Shown: positions 17,972 to 27,426 of the stretch, in pieces | How the letters are laid out: every line of letters starts with the position of its first letter | Position numbering within the stretch: position 1 is the first letter of the stretch | From: Pseudomonas sp. URIL14HWK12:I12 | GTDB lineage: Bacteria > Pseudomonadota > Gammaproteobacteria > Pseudomonadales > Pseudomonadaceae | Direction: 5' to 3' | DNA: 64,000 bases | Assembly: GCF_003097135.1 (NCBI RefSeq) | Contig: NZ_QEQL01000004.1 | Location: 248,001-312,000, forward strand | Position numbers and translations under genes: made by a program | The notes under the pieces: generated by a model | Seen by the model: the letters and a program-made list of their open reading frames with translations, nothing else | Database searches by the model: none | What the model was told of the DNA's origin: nothing

Positions 17972-19396
17972 TCAGGCGTAATAGTCGACCAGGCTACTGC
18001 CCACCACGGCCTGCGCTGCAGGCGCCTCGATGGCATCCAGACCCTCGTCGGCGCCAGTACCGCGCCCGCCATTGCCACCGCGCTCACCGCTGCCCTGGCC
18101 CCGCTGGCTGGCCTGGGCCTGCTGCTGTTGCTGCTGTTGCTGTTGCTGGCGGGATTGGTCGGCGACATTCACATCGACGTTGTTCAAACCCTGCTGCGCC
18201 AGCATGTCGCGCAGGCGCCCCTGCTGGCTCTCAAGCGCTTCGCGCACGGCGATGTGCGCACTGCTGAATGTCACTTGGGTCTGCTGGTCGGCGGTCACGT
18301 CCACACGTATGTCCAGGCGGCCGAGTTCGAGCGGGTTAAGCTTGATATCGGCAGATTTCAGGTTCTGGCTCGACAGGTACATCACCCGGTTCACCAGCCC
18401 TTCGGTCCAGCCGCTCTGCTGCATCTGCAGCGGTTGGGCCGCGGCGCTAGCCTGGGCCTTGGCCGTATCGGTCACCGCCGGGCCGGACAGGCCTTGCAGG
18501 CGAGTTGCGAAATCTTCGAGCCGAGTACTGCGCTCGGGGCCCGCGCCGGGCTGGTGCTCGTCATCCGGCGCGTTCCCGAGCTGGCTCGCGTCACCCTGGC
18601 CGGCCGACTTGCCTTGAGCCAGCGTATCGAGCACTTCACTGAATGGCTGAGCCTCGGCCTTTTCACCGCCTTGGCTTGCGGCGTGGTCATCGTCCAGGGC
18701 ATGCGCGGAGGTCGTACCGTTGGCCTTGGCATTGTGTTCCAGTGCCATGCGCACCATCGGCAGGTCGGCCAGCGCATCACCCGGTGGCCCGCTCTCATCG
18801 CCATCGGTGCTGGCTGCCGCTGCCTGAACGGCAGGTTGTGGCTGAACCACAGGCGGCGGCACCACGGCCTCAGGCTGAGGTTGCGACGCTGCCACGGTGG
18901 GCTCTGGCGTAGGCGCTGTAGGGGGCATCTGCGCCAGCGGATCCTTCAAGGTGCCGTCGTCGACTGCAAGATCATCGTCTTGGTCATCGGCCGAGACGCT
19001 GTCATCGGCAACATCAGCCTTGTCTTTGGGGCTGGGCTTGGTATCGGCCTTGGCGGAGGAAGAGGCCTTGTCGTTGCCGCTAGGCCGGTCATTGGCCTTG
19101 GCCGGCAAATCCTTGCCGCCGGCGGCAACCTGATCCTTTGCACCGGGGGCATGGTCGGGCGCTGACGGTTTATTGTCGGCGGCGTCAAATGCATGACCAC
19201 TCGCCTTCGACGCCGTATCCGGCCGATTGAAGGCTGCCGCCGGCTGCTGGCTAGCATAAACCTGAGAGAAGCTCTGGCCTGCGTCGTTGGTGAAACTGGC
19301 CGGCTTGGAAGGCGAACTGCCCGCAAGGGCATTAGCGCCCTTGGCGGCACCGACGCCGGAATTGGCTTGCAGCAGTGGATTGGAAGCGACAGCCAT
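17972..19396 (-). CDS. fliK: Flagellar hook-length control protein FliK
   Basis: From the ATG at 19396 the product is 474 residues. The N-terminal two thirds are low in complexity (Ala, Asp, Lys, Pro, Ser), as expected for the molecular ruler. The conserved C-terminal domain contains LKLNPLELGRLDIRVDV, REALESQQGRLRDML and LNNVDVNVAD, used for the export-specificity switch with FlhB. After it come ten consecutive Gln (residues 417-426) and a Gly-rich tail. An RpoN-type promoter lies about 50 bp upstream. fliL does not follow. Confidence 0.92.
   Translation of the reverse strand: MAVASNPLLQANSGVGAAKGANALAGSSPSKPASFTNDAGQSFSQVYASQQPAAAFNRPDTASKASGHAFDAADNKPSAPDHAPGAKDQVAAGGKDLPAKANDRPSGNDKASSSAKADTKPSPKDKADVADDSVSADDQDDDLAVDDGTLKDPLAQMPPTAPTPEPTVAASQPQPEAVVPPPVVQPQPAVQAAAASTDGDESGPPGDALADLPMVRMALEHNAKANGTTSAHALDDDHAASQGGEKAEAQPFSEVLDTLAQGKSAGQGDASQLGNAPDDEHQPGAGPERSTRLEDFATRLQGLSGPAVTDTAKAQASAAAQPLQMQQSGWTEGLVNRVMYLSSQNLKSADIKLNPLELGRLDIRVDVTADQQTQVTFSSAHIAVREALESQQGRLRDMLAQQGLNNVDVNVADQSRQQQQQQQQQQAQASQRGQGSGERGGNGGRGTGADEGLDAIEAPAAQAVVGSSLVDYYA
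18119..18148 (-). repeat. In-frame (CAG/CAA)10 tract in fliK
   Basis: Ten consecutive glutamine codons, a mixture of CAG and CAA, near the 3' end of fliK. The mixed codons make slippage less likely than in a pure repeat. Any change by multiples of three would keep the frame and alter the length of the C-terminal linker. Confidence 0.85.
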
Positions 19397-19444
19397 GTAG
19401 AACACCCCATAGCGCTGAATAGATGGCACAGTGCAAAGGGTTTA

Positions 19445-19458
19445 GCAATTAACGGGCC
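19445..19458 (-). promoter_or_regulatory. RpoN (sigma-54) promoter of fliK
   Basis: On the minus strand the sequence GGCCCGTTAATTGC preceded by T matches TGGCACG-N4-TTGC at all but one position, with the exact GG-N10-GC spacing. It lies just past the hptB stop and about 50 bp before the fliK ATG. This implies that fliK has its own FleQ- or FleR-dependent promoter. Confidence 0.7.
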
Positions 19459-19462
19459 AGGC

Positions 19463-19807
19463 TCAGGGTACGCAGCGCTGCCGTTCGTCTTCGAAGAGCT
19501 TGCGTACCGTGCCGAATTCGATGCCTATGCGGTTGACCAGGTCTTCGATGCCCTGAAATGGGCCCCGTGTGGCGCGCTCTTCGAGCTCACGGCACAGCTC
19601 TGCCAGGTACACCGCGCCCATATTGCTGCTGCTGCCCTTGAAGCTGTGCGCAGCTTGGCCCAGCACCTTGGCGTCACGCACCTGGTGCAAGTGGTCGACA
19701 CGCACGGCGGAGTCGCTCAGGAAGGTCTCGAGCAACAGGGGGTATTCATCTTCCATCACTTCCCTCAGCGCACTCAGCACTGAATAGTCGAGGTGTTCAA
19801 TAACCAC
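19463..19807 (-). CDS. hptB: Histidine phosphotransfer protein HptB
   Basis: A 114-residue Hpt-domain protein with phosphorylatable His54 in AAHSFKGSSSNMG. In Pseudomonas HptB passes phosphate from hybrid kinases to HsbR and so tunes motility versus biofilm. The start is taken as GTG at 19807 because AAGGAGG lies five bases upstream. A TTG directly after the hsbR stop (19831) would also be in frame but has no ribosome site. It is the last gene of the hsbA-hsbR-hptB set. Confidence 0.88.
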   Translation of the reverse strand: MVIEHLDYSVLSALREVMEDEYPLLLETFLSDSAVRVDHLHQVRDAKVLGQAAHSFKGSSSNMGAVYLAELCRELEERATRGPFQGIEDLVNRIGIEFGTVRKLFEDERQRCVP

Positions 19808-19831
19808 AGTGTCCTCCTTGATCGCGCGCAA

Positions 19832-21529
19832 TTATGCCTCAGTCCTCCAGATGAATTCCACGCGGGCGCAGCGCCCGTCGTCGGACCATTGCGCCTGGTG
19901 CGCTAGCTCCCTGATCAATTTCATGCCACGCCCTGAATAGCTCTGCTTGCCCAAGGGGGCCTTGACGTCGAAGCCGGGGCCGCTGTCGCGCACGCTGATC
20001 GCCAATTCGCCACCGCCACCTGCTAGCGGGTGTATATCCAGGTCTACCCGCACATAACCTTCTTCGAGCGCCTCCAGGCGCGCCTGACGTTGAGCGTAGT
20101 ACTCGGCGAACCCTTTTGCGTCGGCTTTCAGGCTCGACGCCAAGCCCAGAACGCCGTGCTCCAGAGCGTTGGAGTATAGCTCGGTAAGCACCGTATAAAG
20201 CGCGCCGCTCTGGTCACGCAAGCCCTGCACCTCCAGCAGCAACTGCAGGAGGAACGGCAGGGGGTTGTAACGGCGCAGCGTCTGGGCGCGAAATTCAAAA
20301 CCGACCGACCAGTCCCGGGGTGTCAATTGCCCGCTGTCCACCGGCGCCAGCACTGCCTCGCTCGCCTCACCGGGTGCCCAGCCACGAATCTGCACCATGC
20401 TCACATCATCCCGAGACTCGCCTCTGAATTCGGCAAGGGCCTCGCGGATGTCTTCGAACAGGCGCTCGGGGTCTTTGTTGTGATCGAACACGCGATGCAG
20501 ACGGTCCAGGCCAAACAGCTCGTCGTGTTCGTTCGCCGTATCGATCACGCCATCGGACATCAGAAACACGCGATCCCCTGGCCTGAAGGGCATGGTCTCG
20601 AACGCGCTGTCGAAACTTTTGCTTTCGAGGATGCCCAAGGGCAGGTGACGCGACACAACAGGGGTACGTGGCCCGTCGGCAGGCTGCAGGTAACCATCAG
20701 GCATGCCGCCGCTCCACACCTCGAGCACCTGCCGCCGCGGGCTGATATTGAGTAAGGTAGCGCAGCAGAACATGTCTACGGGCAGGATGCGCTTGAGCTT
20801 GGCGTTCATCTCTCGCAAGGTCTCAGCCAGCCCATAGCCTTTGGCTGCCATGCCATAAAAGGCTTCCGCGAGCGGCATGGCCCCCACGGCCGCGGGCAGG
20901 CCGTGGCCGGTGAAATCACCCAACATCACGTGCATGTCCCCACGGGGGGTGTAGGCCGCCAGCAACAAGTCGCCGTTGAACAACGCATAGGGCGATTGCA
21001 GGTAGCGGATATTCTCGGTGTTCAGGCAGCCAGAGTGCGCTACCTGATCGAAAACCGCCTTGGCCACCCGCTGCTCGTTCAGCAGATGGTTGTGGTGGTG
21101 AGCCAACAGGTCGCGCTGCTCCAGCACAGTGGCCTGCAGCCTGCGCATGCGCTCCATCGCCTTGATCTTGGCGCCGAGCACCACCTGGTTGTAGGGCTTG
21201 GCGAGAAAATCATCGCCACCTGCCTCCACACACTGCACCAGTGCCTGTTCCTCAGTGAGCGAGGTCAGGAAGATGATGGGGACCAGTTCATCGCCTGCCC
21301 TCGCCTTGATCTGCCGCGCCGCCTCGAACCCATCCATGACCGGCATCATTGCATCGAGCAACACCAGCTGCGGCCGTACCTGTTCGAATATCCTGACGGC
21401 TTCCTCACCATTGCCTGCCTGGAGCACATGGTGCCCCTGGCGGCGGACGATGCCCGACAGCAACATGCGGTCGGTCATGTTGTCATCGGCAATCAGGATG
21501 GTGAGGGCCGGCGCGTCACCGACCCTCAT
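19832..21529 (-). CDS. hsbR: HsbR: receiver-PP2C phosphatase-HATPase regulator
   Basis: A 565-residue protein with three parts. The receiver has Asp59 in VLLDAMMPVMDG. The PP2C/SpoIIE-like phosphatase has GDFTGHGLPAAVGA, FLMSDGVID and ESRDDVSMV. The C-terminal anti-sigma-like HATPase kinase has LTELYSNALEHGVLG, VRDSGPGFD and SGRGMKLIRE. It phosphorylates or dephosphorylates the antagonist HsbA depending on HptB input. The ATG at 21529 overlaps the hsbA stop (TGATG); a TTG one codon earlier also exists. Confidence 0.92.
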   Translation of the reverse strand: MRVGDAPALTILIADDNMTDRMLLSGIVRRQGHHVLQAGNGEEAVRIFEQVRPQLVLLDAMMPVMDGFEAARQIKARAGDELVPIIFLTSLTEEQALVQCVEAGGDDFLAKPYNQVVLGAKIKAMERMRRLQATVLEQRDLLAHHHNHLLNEQRVAKAVFDQVAHSGCLNTENIRYLQSPYALFNGDLLLAAYTPRGDMHVMLGDFTGHGLPAAVGAMPLAEAFYGMAAKGYGLAETLREMNAKLKRILPVDMFCCATLLNISPRRQVLEVWSGGMPDGYLQPADGPRTPVVSRHLPLGILESKSFDSAFETMPFRPGDRVFLMSDGVIDTANEHDELFGLDRLHRVFDHNKDPERLFEDIREALAEFRGESRDDVSMVQIRGWAPGEASEAVLAPVDSGQLTPRDWSVGFEFRAQTLRRYNPLPFLLQLLLEVQGLRDQSGALYTVLTELYSNALEHGVLGLASSLKADAKGFAEYYAQRQARLEALEEGYVRVDLDIHPLAGGGGELAISVRDSGPGFDVKAPLGKQSYSGRGMKLIRELAHQAQWSDDGRCARVEFIWRTEA

Positions 21530-21840
21530 CAATTACCCTGAATGTCGAACAGTTTGTCGAAGTTCGAGATGGCGAGAATTTTGCGAACATCAGTGTTGGG
21601 GCGCTTGAGCCGAACGCGGGCAGCCTCGCCACCGGCGTAGTCTCGCAGCAACAGCAGCATGCCGAGAGCAGAGCTGTCGAGGTAGGTCGCGTCGCCAAGG
21701 TCCACTTCGTAGACCCCGGCCTCTTTGCCAAATCGTTCGTAAGCAGTACGAAACTCGTGATGTGCGCCGAAATCGAAGCGACCGCTGACGGTAATGGTCA
21801 CTACGCTCCCGTCCTGGGACAGATCGGATGTTACAGCCAT
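21529..21840 (-). CDS. hsbA: HsbA anti-sigma factor antagonist (STAS)
   Basis: A 103-residue STAS-domain protein with the family phosphorylation site YLDSSALGMLLLL (Ser56 as likely acceptor). In P. aeruginosa HsbA binds the anti-sigma factor FlgM or the cyclase HsbD according to its phosphorylation state. It is the first gene of the hsbA-hsbR-hptB unit. The 88-bp gap before it contains the palindrome TGGCAGCTGCCA at 21861-21872. Lying between fliJ and fliK, it places sigma-28 control within the flagellar cluster. Confidence 0.9.
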   Translation of the reverse strand: MAVTSDLSQDGSVVTITVSGRFDFGAHHEFRTAYERFGKEAGVYEVDLGDATYLDSSALGMLLLLRDYAGGEAARVRLKRPNTDVRKILAISNFDKLFDIQGN

Positions 21841-21928
21841 GGTGGCATCCTTTTTCTAGGTGGCAGCTGCCAGAAATGTTTGGCACTGGGAAAACCGACC
21901 ATAGTCGATAGATCGGTGTTTTTCATCC

Positions 21929-22378
21929 TCAGTAACTATGAGACCGCGGCAGCCGCTGGGAAAGTTCATCGAGCAGGCGTTGTTCACGCTTATCTTCGGC
22001 CGCACGCGCTTCTGCAAGGTAGCGTTGCACCAGTTTGCGCAGCCCCTCTACTCGCGCATACGCGTCCTGCCAGGTCTTACGAGCGTTGTCGAGGTTGTTC
22101 TGGTGCCAGGCCAGGCTACGGTGCTGCTGGCCCACCGCCGTTTCGAGCTGGCTGAGAAAGCGCTGATAGTTCATCAGCCACATGCCCGACACCCCTTGGG
22201 TGCCGTTGTGTATCCATTGTTCCTGATAGGTCGCGCGAAACTGCTCCAGCTCCTGGAGCTTGACCTGAGCCAGGCGTACCTGGCCCTGAAAATGACCCAG
22301 GCGCTGCGCAGCGGTGCGCTCGACCTTCTCGGCCATTTCCACCACTGGCGCCAGGCGGGCGGCTCGGCTAACGGCCAT
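21929..22378 (-). CDS. fliJ: Flagellar export chaperone FliJ
   Basis: A 149-residue, almost entirely helical coiled-coil protein, rich in Gln, Glu, Arg and Leu, for example KLQELEQFRATYQEQW. FliJ is the stalk of the export ATPase ring and recycles export chaperones. It begins six bases after the fliI stop, as in other gammaproteobacterial clusters. Identity rests on size, coiled-coil character and position, as the family is poorly conserved. Confidence 0.9.
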   Translation of the reverse strand: MAVSRAARLAPVVEMAEKVERTAAQRLGHFQGQVRLAQVKLQELEQFRATYQEQWIHNGTQGVSGMWLMNYQRFLSQLETAVGQQHRSLAWHQNNLDNARKTWQDAYARVEGLRKLVQRYLAEARAAEDKREQRLLDELSQRLPRSHSY

Positions 22379-22384
22379 GATCGT

Positions 22385-23746
22385 TTAACTCGGTGCCACG
22401 GCGGGTTTGAAGATCATCGACAACCGCTCGGCACTTTCCTGCATGTTGTCGGTTTCGGTCAGCCCTTGGCGCAGGAAGTGCACCAGCTTGGGGTGCAATG
22501 CGATGGCAAGGTCGGTTTCACGATCGCCCCCTGGCACGTAGGCGCCCACGCTGATCAGATCGCGGCTTTGCTGGTAGCGCGACCACAGCTGCTTGAACTG
22601 CTGGGCCTGGCTCAAGTGCTGCGGCGTCACTACCGCCGGCATGACCCGGCTGATGGACGCTTCGATATCGATGGCTGGGTAATGCCCTTCTTCGGCCAAC
22701 CGGCGTGAGAGCACCAAGTGCCCGTCCAGCACGCCACGGGCGGAATCGGCGATCGGGTCCTGCTGGTCATCGCCTTCGGAGAGCACGGTGTAGAACGCAG
22801 TGATCGAACCGCCGCCTGCTTCGCCATTGCCAGCACGCTCGACCAGCTTGGGCAACTTGGCGAATACCGACGGCGGGTAGCCTTTGGTGGCGGGCGGTTC
22901 GCCAATGGCCAGGGCGATCTCACGTTGGGCCTGGGCATAACGGGTGAGTGAGTCCATCAGCAACAGAACGTTCTTGCCCTTGTCGCGGAAATATTCGGCG
23001 ATGCGTGTGCAATACATGGCAGCACGTAGTCGCATCAGGGGGGCGTCATCGGCCGGCGACGCCACCACCACCGATCGCTTCAACCCTTCTGCGCCGAGGA
23101 TATGCTCAATGAATTCCTTCACCTCACGGCCCCGCTCGCCGATCAGGCCGACCACGATGATCTCCGCCTCGGTAAAACGGGTCATCATGCCCAGCAGCAC
23201 GCTCTTGCCCACGCCGGTACCGGCGAACAGGCCCAGGCGCTGACCACGCCCGACCGTCAGCAAGCCGTTGATGCAACGGATGCCGACGTCCAGAGGTTTA
23301 CTGATAGGGTCGCGGTTCAGAGGGTTGATCGTGGGGCCGTCGAGGGGAACCCAGTCTTCGGCCTTCATGCCGCCCTTGCCGTCCAGTGCCCGGCCGGCGC
23401 CATCAAGAATACGCCCCAGCATACTCATGCCCATGGGAAGACGGCCCGTGTCAGCCAATGGCACCACCCTGGCGCCCGGGGCGATGCCGGCAAGGCTACC
23501 GACTGGCATCAGGAACACCTTGCTGCCGGAAAACCCCATGACTTCGGCCTCGACCTGCGAGGGGTCGTAGCTGTCATCGTTGATGACCAGGCAGCGGGTG
23601 CCCATGGCAGCGCGCAAACCCTCGGCCTCAAGGGTAAGCCCGACCATGCGCAGCAAGCGCCCTTCCACTACCGGCTGGCGCGGCAGGTCGATGGCCGGAG
23701 CGTAGGTGCTCAGGCGCTTTGCGAAGCTGGTGCGCTCAAGCACCAT
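22385..23746 (-). CDS. fliI: Flagellum-specific export ATPase FliI
   Basis: A 453-residue F1-ATPase-like protein. It has Walker [16 protein letters not shown], Walker [18 protein letters not shown], the glutamate region [10 protein letters not shown], and the conserved [19 protein letters not shown]. It drives secretion of flagellar subunits with FliH and FliJ. The first 11 bases overlap the end of fliH. Confidence 0.96.
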   Translation of the reverse strand: MVLERTSFAKRLSTYAPAIDLPRQPVVEGRLLRMVGLTLEAEGLRAAMGTRCLVINDDSYDPSQVEAEVMGFSGSKVFLMPVGSLAGIAPGARVVPLADTGRLPMGMSMLGRILDGAGRALDGKGGMKAEDWVPLDGPTINPLNRDPISKPLDVGIRCINGLLTVGRGQRLGLFAGTGVGKSVLLGMMTRFTEAEIIVVGLIGERGREVKEFIEHILGAEGLKRSVVVASPADDAPLMRLRAAMYCTRIAEYFRDKGKNVLLLMDSLTRYAQAQREIALAIGEPPATKGYPPSVFAKLPKLVERAGNGEAGGGSITAFYTVLSEGDDQQDPIADSARGVLDGHLVLSRRLAEEGHYPAIDIEASISRVMPAVVTPQHLSQAQQFKQLWSRYQQSRDLISVGAYVPGGDRETDLAIALHPKLVHFLRQGLTETDNMQESAERLSMIFKPAVAPS

Positions 23747-24497
23747 CGCTGGCTTCCAAAGCGATCTGCAAATCCGGGGTAGCCGGGTTCAGGCCCTGTT
23801 CGTGCAGCTGATCGAACAGCTGCGCCAAGGCCTGTCTGATTCGGGTTTCCATCGTGGCGTCGATACGGCTGTGCTCGGTTTCGACACGGCATCCTCCCGG
23901 CAACAACGCAGGGTCTTCCAGGATGCGCCACTGCTCTTCGTGGCGCTCCCGCAACGCTTTGATCTGCTGGAAATCGACAGGGTTTACGAAGATCCGGATA
24001 TTGTTCGCCCCCATCGGCAACAGCTTGAGTGCTTCATGCAGCACCCGTTCGATCTGTGCGGATTCCATCTTGAGCTCGCGCTGCACCACTTCCCGGGCGA
24101 TATGCCCCACCAGCTCGATCAGCGAACGCTCAATCTGGGTATCCTGCTCGGCAATGGGCGCCATCAACTGCTCCAGCACCTGCTCAAGCGTCACAAGCCG
24201 CGCGGCAAGGGCGGCATCGGCTTCGGCCTTGCCCTTGACCAACGCGCTGTGGAACCCATCGCGCTCACCCTGGGCGAAGCCTTCGTTGTAGGCCTCCTGG
24301 CGAATCGCCTCAACGTCTTCCAGCGTCAGCGGCTGCACCTCGTCGAGGGGCACCTCTTCGATTTCAGGTTCCTGAAGCGGCTCCGGTTCCGGCTCGGGCC
24401 GTTCAGGGTCGAAGCTGGGCAAGCGCCACAGATCCACGGCGCGGGCTGCGCTGCCGCGTATCAGATCACTGGGCGGGTCGTTGCTCGCTTGGCTCAT
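23736..24497 (-). CDS. fliH: Flagellar assembly protein FliH
   Basis: A 253-residue negative regulator and stator of FliI. An N-terminal Pro/Glu-rich disordered region ([19 protein letters not shown]) is followed by a helical region and the conserved C-terminal FliH/YscL domain with [17 protein letters not shown] and [11 protein letters not shown]. It overlaps fliI by 11 bases and follows fliG after an 82-bp gap. Confidence 0.93.
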   Translation of the reverse strand: MSQASNDPPSDLIRGSAARAVDLWRLPSFDPERPEPEPEPLQEPEIEEVPLDEVQPLTLEDVEAIRQEAYNEGFAQGERDGFHSALVKGKAEADAALAARLVTLEQVLEQLMAPIAEQDTQIERSLIELVGHIAREVVQRELKMESAQIERVLHEALKLLPMGANNIRIFVNPVDFQQIKALRERHEEQWRILEDPALLPGGCRVETEHSRIDATMETRIRQALAQLFDQLHEQGLNPATPDLQIALEASDGA

Positions 24498-24579
24498 CGG
24501 TTATTCCATCTCACCTGGGCAGGCGCCGCGGGCAGTAGCCACGCAGCGGCTTAAAACTATAGGACAAGCATAGCCCCGG

Positions 24580-25602
24580 TTAGATCATCTCTTCGCCGCC
24601 TTTGCCGCCGAGCACGATTTCGCCGGCCTCGGCCATGCGACGGGCGATGGTGAGGATTTCCTTCTGCGCGGTTTCCACTTCGCTGACGCGCACTGGCCCT
24701 TTGGCTTCCAGGTCGTCGCGCAGCAGCTCCGACGCCCGTTTGGACATGTTCTTGAAAATCTTCTCGCGCACACCGTCGTCGGCACCCTTGAGTGCCACCA
24801 CCAGTACATCGGAAGACACTTCGCGCAGCAACGCCTGGATACCGCGGTCGTCGACGTCCTTGAGGTTGTTGAAAACGAACATGAGGTCTTCGATCTGGCC
24901 GGAAAGGTCCTGATCGATCTCGCGAATCGAATCCATGAGCTGGCCTTCGACGGAGCTGTCGAGGAAGTTCATGATGTCGGCTGCCCGCTTGATACCGCCC
25001 AGGCTCGTGCGCGCGGTGGTCGAGTTACCCGCGAACTGCTTCTCGAGGATGGTATTGAGTTCCTTGAGCGCAGCAGGCTGCACGGTATTGAGCGACGACA
25101 CGCGCAAGATGATATCCAACCGCGCCTTGTGATCGAAATGGCCAAGCACTTCACCGGCCTGGTCAGGGTCCAGGTAGGCCACCACGATGGCCTGGATCTG
25201 CGGGTGCTCGTACCGAATGACGTCTGCCACGGCGCGTGGCTCCATCCATTTCAGGCTGTCCAGGCCGCTGGTGTTGCCACCGAGCAAGATGCGGTCGATC
25301 AGGCCATTGGCCTTGTCTTCACCCAAGGCTGACGTCAGCATCTTGCGGATATAGCCGTCGGAGCCGACGCCCAGGCTGGTCTGGTCGCCCACGCTGACGA
25401 CGAACTCGTTCATCACCTGCTCGACCTGTTCGCGGTGCACATTGCGCATCTGCGCCATGGCAACGCCCACCCGTTGCACTTCTTTCGGCCCCATGTGGCG
25501 CAACACTTGCGCAGCATCGGTTTCGCCGAGTGAGAGCAGAAGAATGGCAGCCTTGTCGACCTTGGTCAGCTTGGGTGCGGCGAGCGCTTGATTGTTACTC
25601 AT
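24580..25602 (-). CDS. fliG: Flagellar motor switch protein FliG
   Basis: A 340-residue C-ring protein. The N-terminal part (KLTKVDKAAILLLSLGETDA) binds FliF. The middle part contains EHPQIQAIVVAYLD (the EHPQ motif) for FliM binding. The C-terminal torque domain has FEDLMFVF-like IEDLMFVFNNLKDVDDR and charged helix residues for contact with MotA. It overlaps the fliF end by eight bases. Length is normal. Confidence 0.97.
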   Translation of the reverse strand: MSNNQALAAPKLTKVDKAAILLLSLGETDAAQVLRHMGPKEVQRVGVAMAQMRNVHREQVEQVMNEFVVSVGDQTSLGVGSDGYIRKMLTSALGEDKANGLIDRILLGGNTSGLDSLKWMEPRAVADVIRYEHPQIQAIVVAYLDPDQAGEVLGHFDHKARLDIILRVSSLNTVQPAALKELNTILEKQFAGNSTTARTSLGGIKRAADIMNFLDSSVEGQLMDSIREIDQDLSGQIEDLMFVFNNLKDVDDRGIQALLREVSSDVLVVALKGADDGVREKIFKNMSKRASELLRDDLEAKGPVRVSEVETAQKEILTIARRMAEAGEIVLGGKGGEEMI

Positions 25603-27412
25603 CGGCGTTGATCCACTCTTTCACGACCTGGGCCACACGGCCCGGGTCTTCGGCCACCAGACTCTTGATTGCATTCAACTGCGCGTCATAACCATCGCTT
25701 GGGCTGGGCAGCAAGATACTTTGCGGGCCACCGAGGCTGACGCGGTCGTCTGCCACGCCACCTTCGAACCCTGCGCCACCCATGCCTGCCGCACCGCCCA
25801 TCATGCCGCCTGCCATGCCGCCTGCGCCGCCCTCGGCCAAGGCCAGTTGCTTGCCTTTGCCGCCGCCGGTGATGTTGTTGAGCACAGGGCGCAGCACACC
25901 AAACACCAGCACCAGGATGAACAGCACGCCCAGCACCTGCTTGATCACGTCCCAGAACCAGGGTTGCTGGTAGAACGACGGCTCGGAAATCACCTCGCCC
26001 TTGTCGGCACTGAACGCCGCATTGATCACGGTCACACTGTCGCCCCGGCTGGCGTCGTAGCCTACGGCATCCTGTACCAGGCGAGTAAAGCGAGCCAGGT
26101 CATCGGCGCTCCAGGGTTGGTGCGTAACCTGGCCATTGGCCGGGTCAAGCTTGGCCTGGTCGTCGACTACCACCGCCACCGACAGCCGCGTCAGGCGGCC
26201 CTGTTGCTGGCGGGTATGGCTGATGGAGCGGTCCAGCTCGAAATTCTTGGTCGACTGCTGGCGCTTGTCGGCCGGGAACGGCGCAAGCATCGGTTGGCCG
26301 GTGGCCGGGTCCATGATCTGCTGGCCGTTGGCATCGAGCAGCGGCTGGCCAGGCGGAATCGCCTGCGGCGTATTGGCGCCCGCGCCCCCACCGGTGCGCT
26401 GCGGCGCCGAGGCAGGCGTAGGCGGCTGGTTGCTCAGCGCGCCGGGCACCCCACCGTTGGCACTCCCGCTGGAGCGCTGCTCACTGGTGGACTGCTCGCT
26501 GCGCAGGGCGGGTTGGTCGGGGTTAAATTGCTCAGAGGTGGATTCGACTGAAGTGAAATCCACATCGGCCGACACCTGCGCCTTGAAGCGATCATTGCCG
26601 ATCACTGGTTGCAGAATGTTCTGCACTCGCTGGGTCAGCATGCCCTCCATGCGCCGGGTGTAGTCGAACTGCTTGCCAGCCATCGACAACGCGGAGTTGT
26701 CGCCCAGGTCAGACAGCAGGTTGCCCTTCTGGTCGACCACAGTCACACCCGACTTGTCCATCTCAGGCACGCTGGTAGCCACAAGGTTGACGATGGCCAT
26801 GACCTGGCCTGGGTCGAGCGTACGGCCACCGTACATCTCGACGAGCACCGAGGCGGTCGGCTTGCGGTCGTCACGTACGAACACCGAGCTTTTCGGAATG
26901 GCCAGGTGCACGCGAGCGGCCTTGACGCCGTTCACCGCACCGATGGTACGGCTGAGCTCACCTTCCAGGCCACGGCGATAACGGGTGGCCTCCATGAACT
27001 GGCTGGTCCCCAGGCCCTGGTCTTTGTCGAGAATCTCATAGCCGACGTTGCCGTCGCCTTGGGTAATGCCGGCCTGAGCCATTTGCAGGCGCGCACGGCC
27101 GATGTCTTCGGCCTTGACCAGCAGGGCCCCGGAGTTCGGTTCGACCGTGTAAGGAATATTGGCTGCGTTGAGGGTATCGGTCACCTGCTTGGCGTCCATA
27201 CCGGCCAAGCTGGTCATCAGCGGGCGGTAGTCCGGTTGCTGGGACCACAACACCACCGCGAAACCGATTGCGACACTGGCGGCCAGGCCTACCAGCAGCC
27301 CTACCTGCCGCAGTACCGGCATTTTCGACAGGTTCTCCAGGAACGACATACCTGGCAGTGACCTGCCTGGGGCGGCGCCCTTCGCCGGAACGTTATCGGT
27401 TGCTTCAGCCAT
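25595..27412 (-). CDS. fliF: Flagellar MS-ring protein FliF
   Basis: A 605-residue protein with two membrane helices (about residues 33-55 and 480-500) flanking a large periplasmic region that builds the MS-ring. Conserved sequences include RVHLAIPKSSVFVRD and SLVATSVP-like NLVATSVPEM. The cytoplasmic C-terminal tail, ending SLVAEDPGRVAQVVKEWI, is the FliG-binding segment. A Gly/Ala/Met-rich stretch (GGAGGMAGGMMGGAAGMGG) lies before it. The gene follows fliE by 14 bases. Confidence 0.97.
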   Translation of the reverse strand: MAEATDNVPAKGAAPGRSLPGMSFLENLSKMPVLRQVGLLVGLAASVAIGFAVVLWSQQPDYRPLMTSLAGMDAKQVTDTLNAANIPYTVEPNSGALLVKAEDIGRARLQMAQAGITQGDGNVGYEILDKDQGLGTSQFMEATRYRRGLEGELSRTIGAVNGVKAARVHLAIPKSSVFVRDDRKPTASVLVEMYGGRTLDPGQVMAIVNLVATSVPEMDKSGVTVVDQKGNLLSDLGDNSALSMAGKQFDYTRRMEGMLTQRVQNILQPVIGNDRFKAQVSADVDFTSVESTSEQFNPDQPALRSEQSTSEQRSSGSANGGVPGALSNQPPTPASAPQRTGGGAGANTPQAIPPGQPLLDANGQQIMDPATGQPMLAPFPADKRQQSTKNFELDRSISHTRQQQGRLTRLSVAVVVDDQAKLDPANGQVTHQPWSADDLARFTRLVQDAVGYDASRGDSVTVINAAFSADKGEVISEPSFYQQPWFWDVIKQVLGVLFILVLVFGVLRPVLNNITGGGKGKQLALAEGGAGGMAGGMMGGAAGMGGAGFEGGVADDRVSLGGPQSILLPSPSDGYDAQLNAIKSLVAEDPGRVAQVVKEWINADE

Positions 27413-27426
27413 GACCTAATCTGCCC

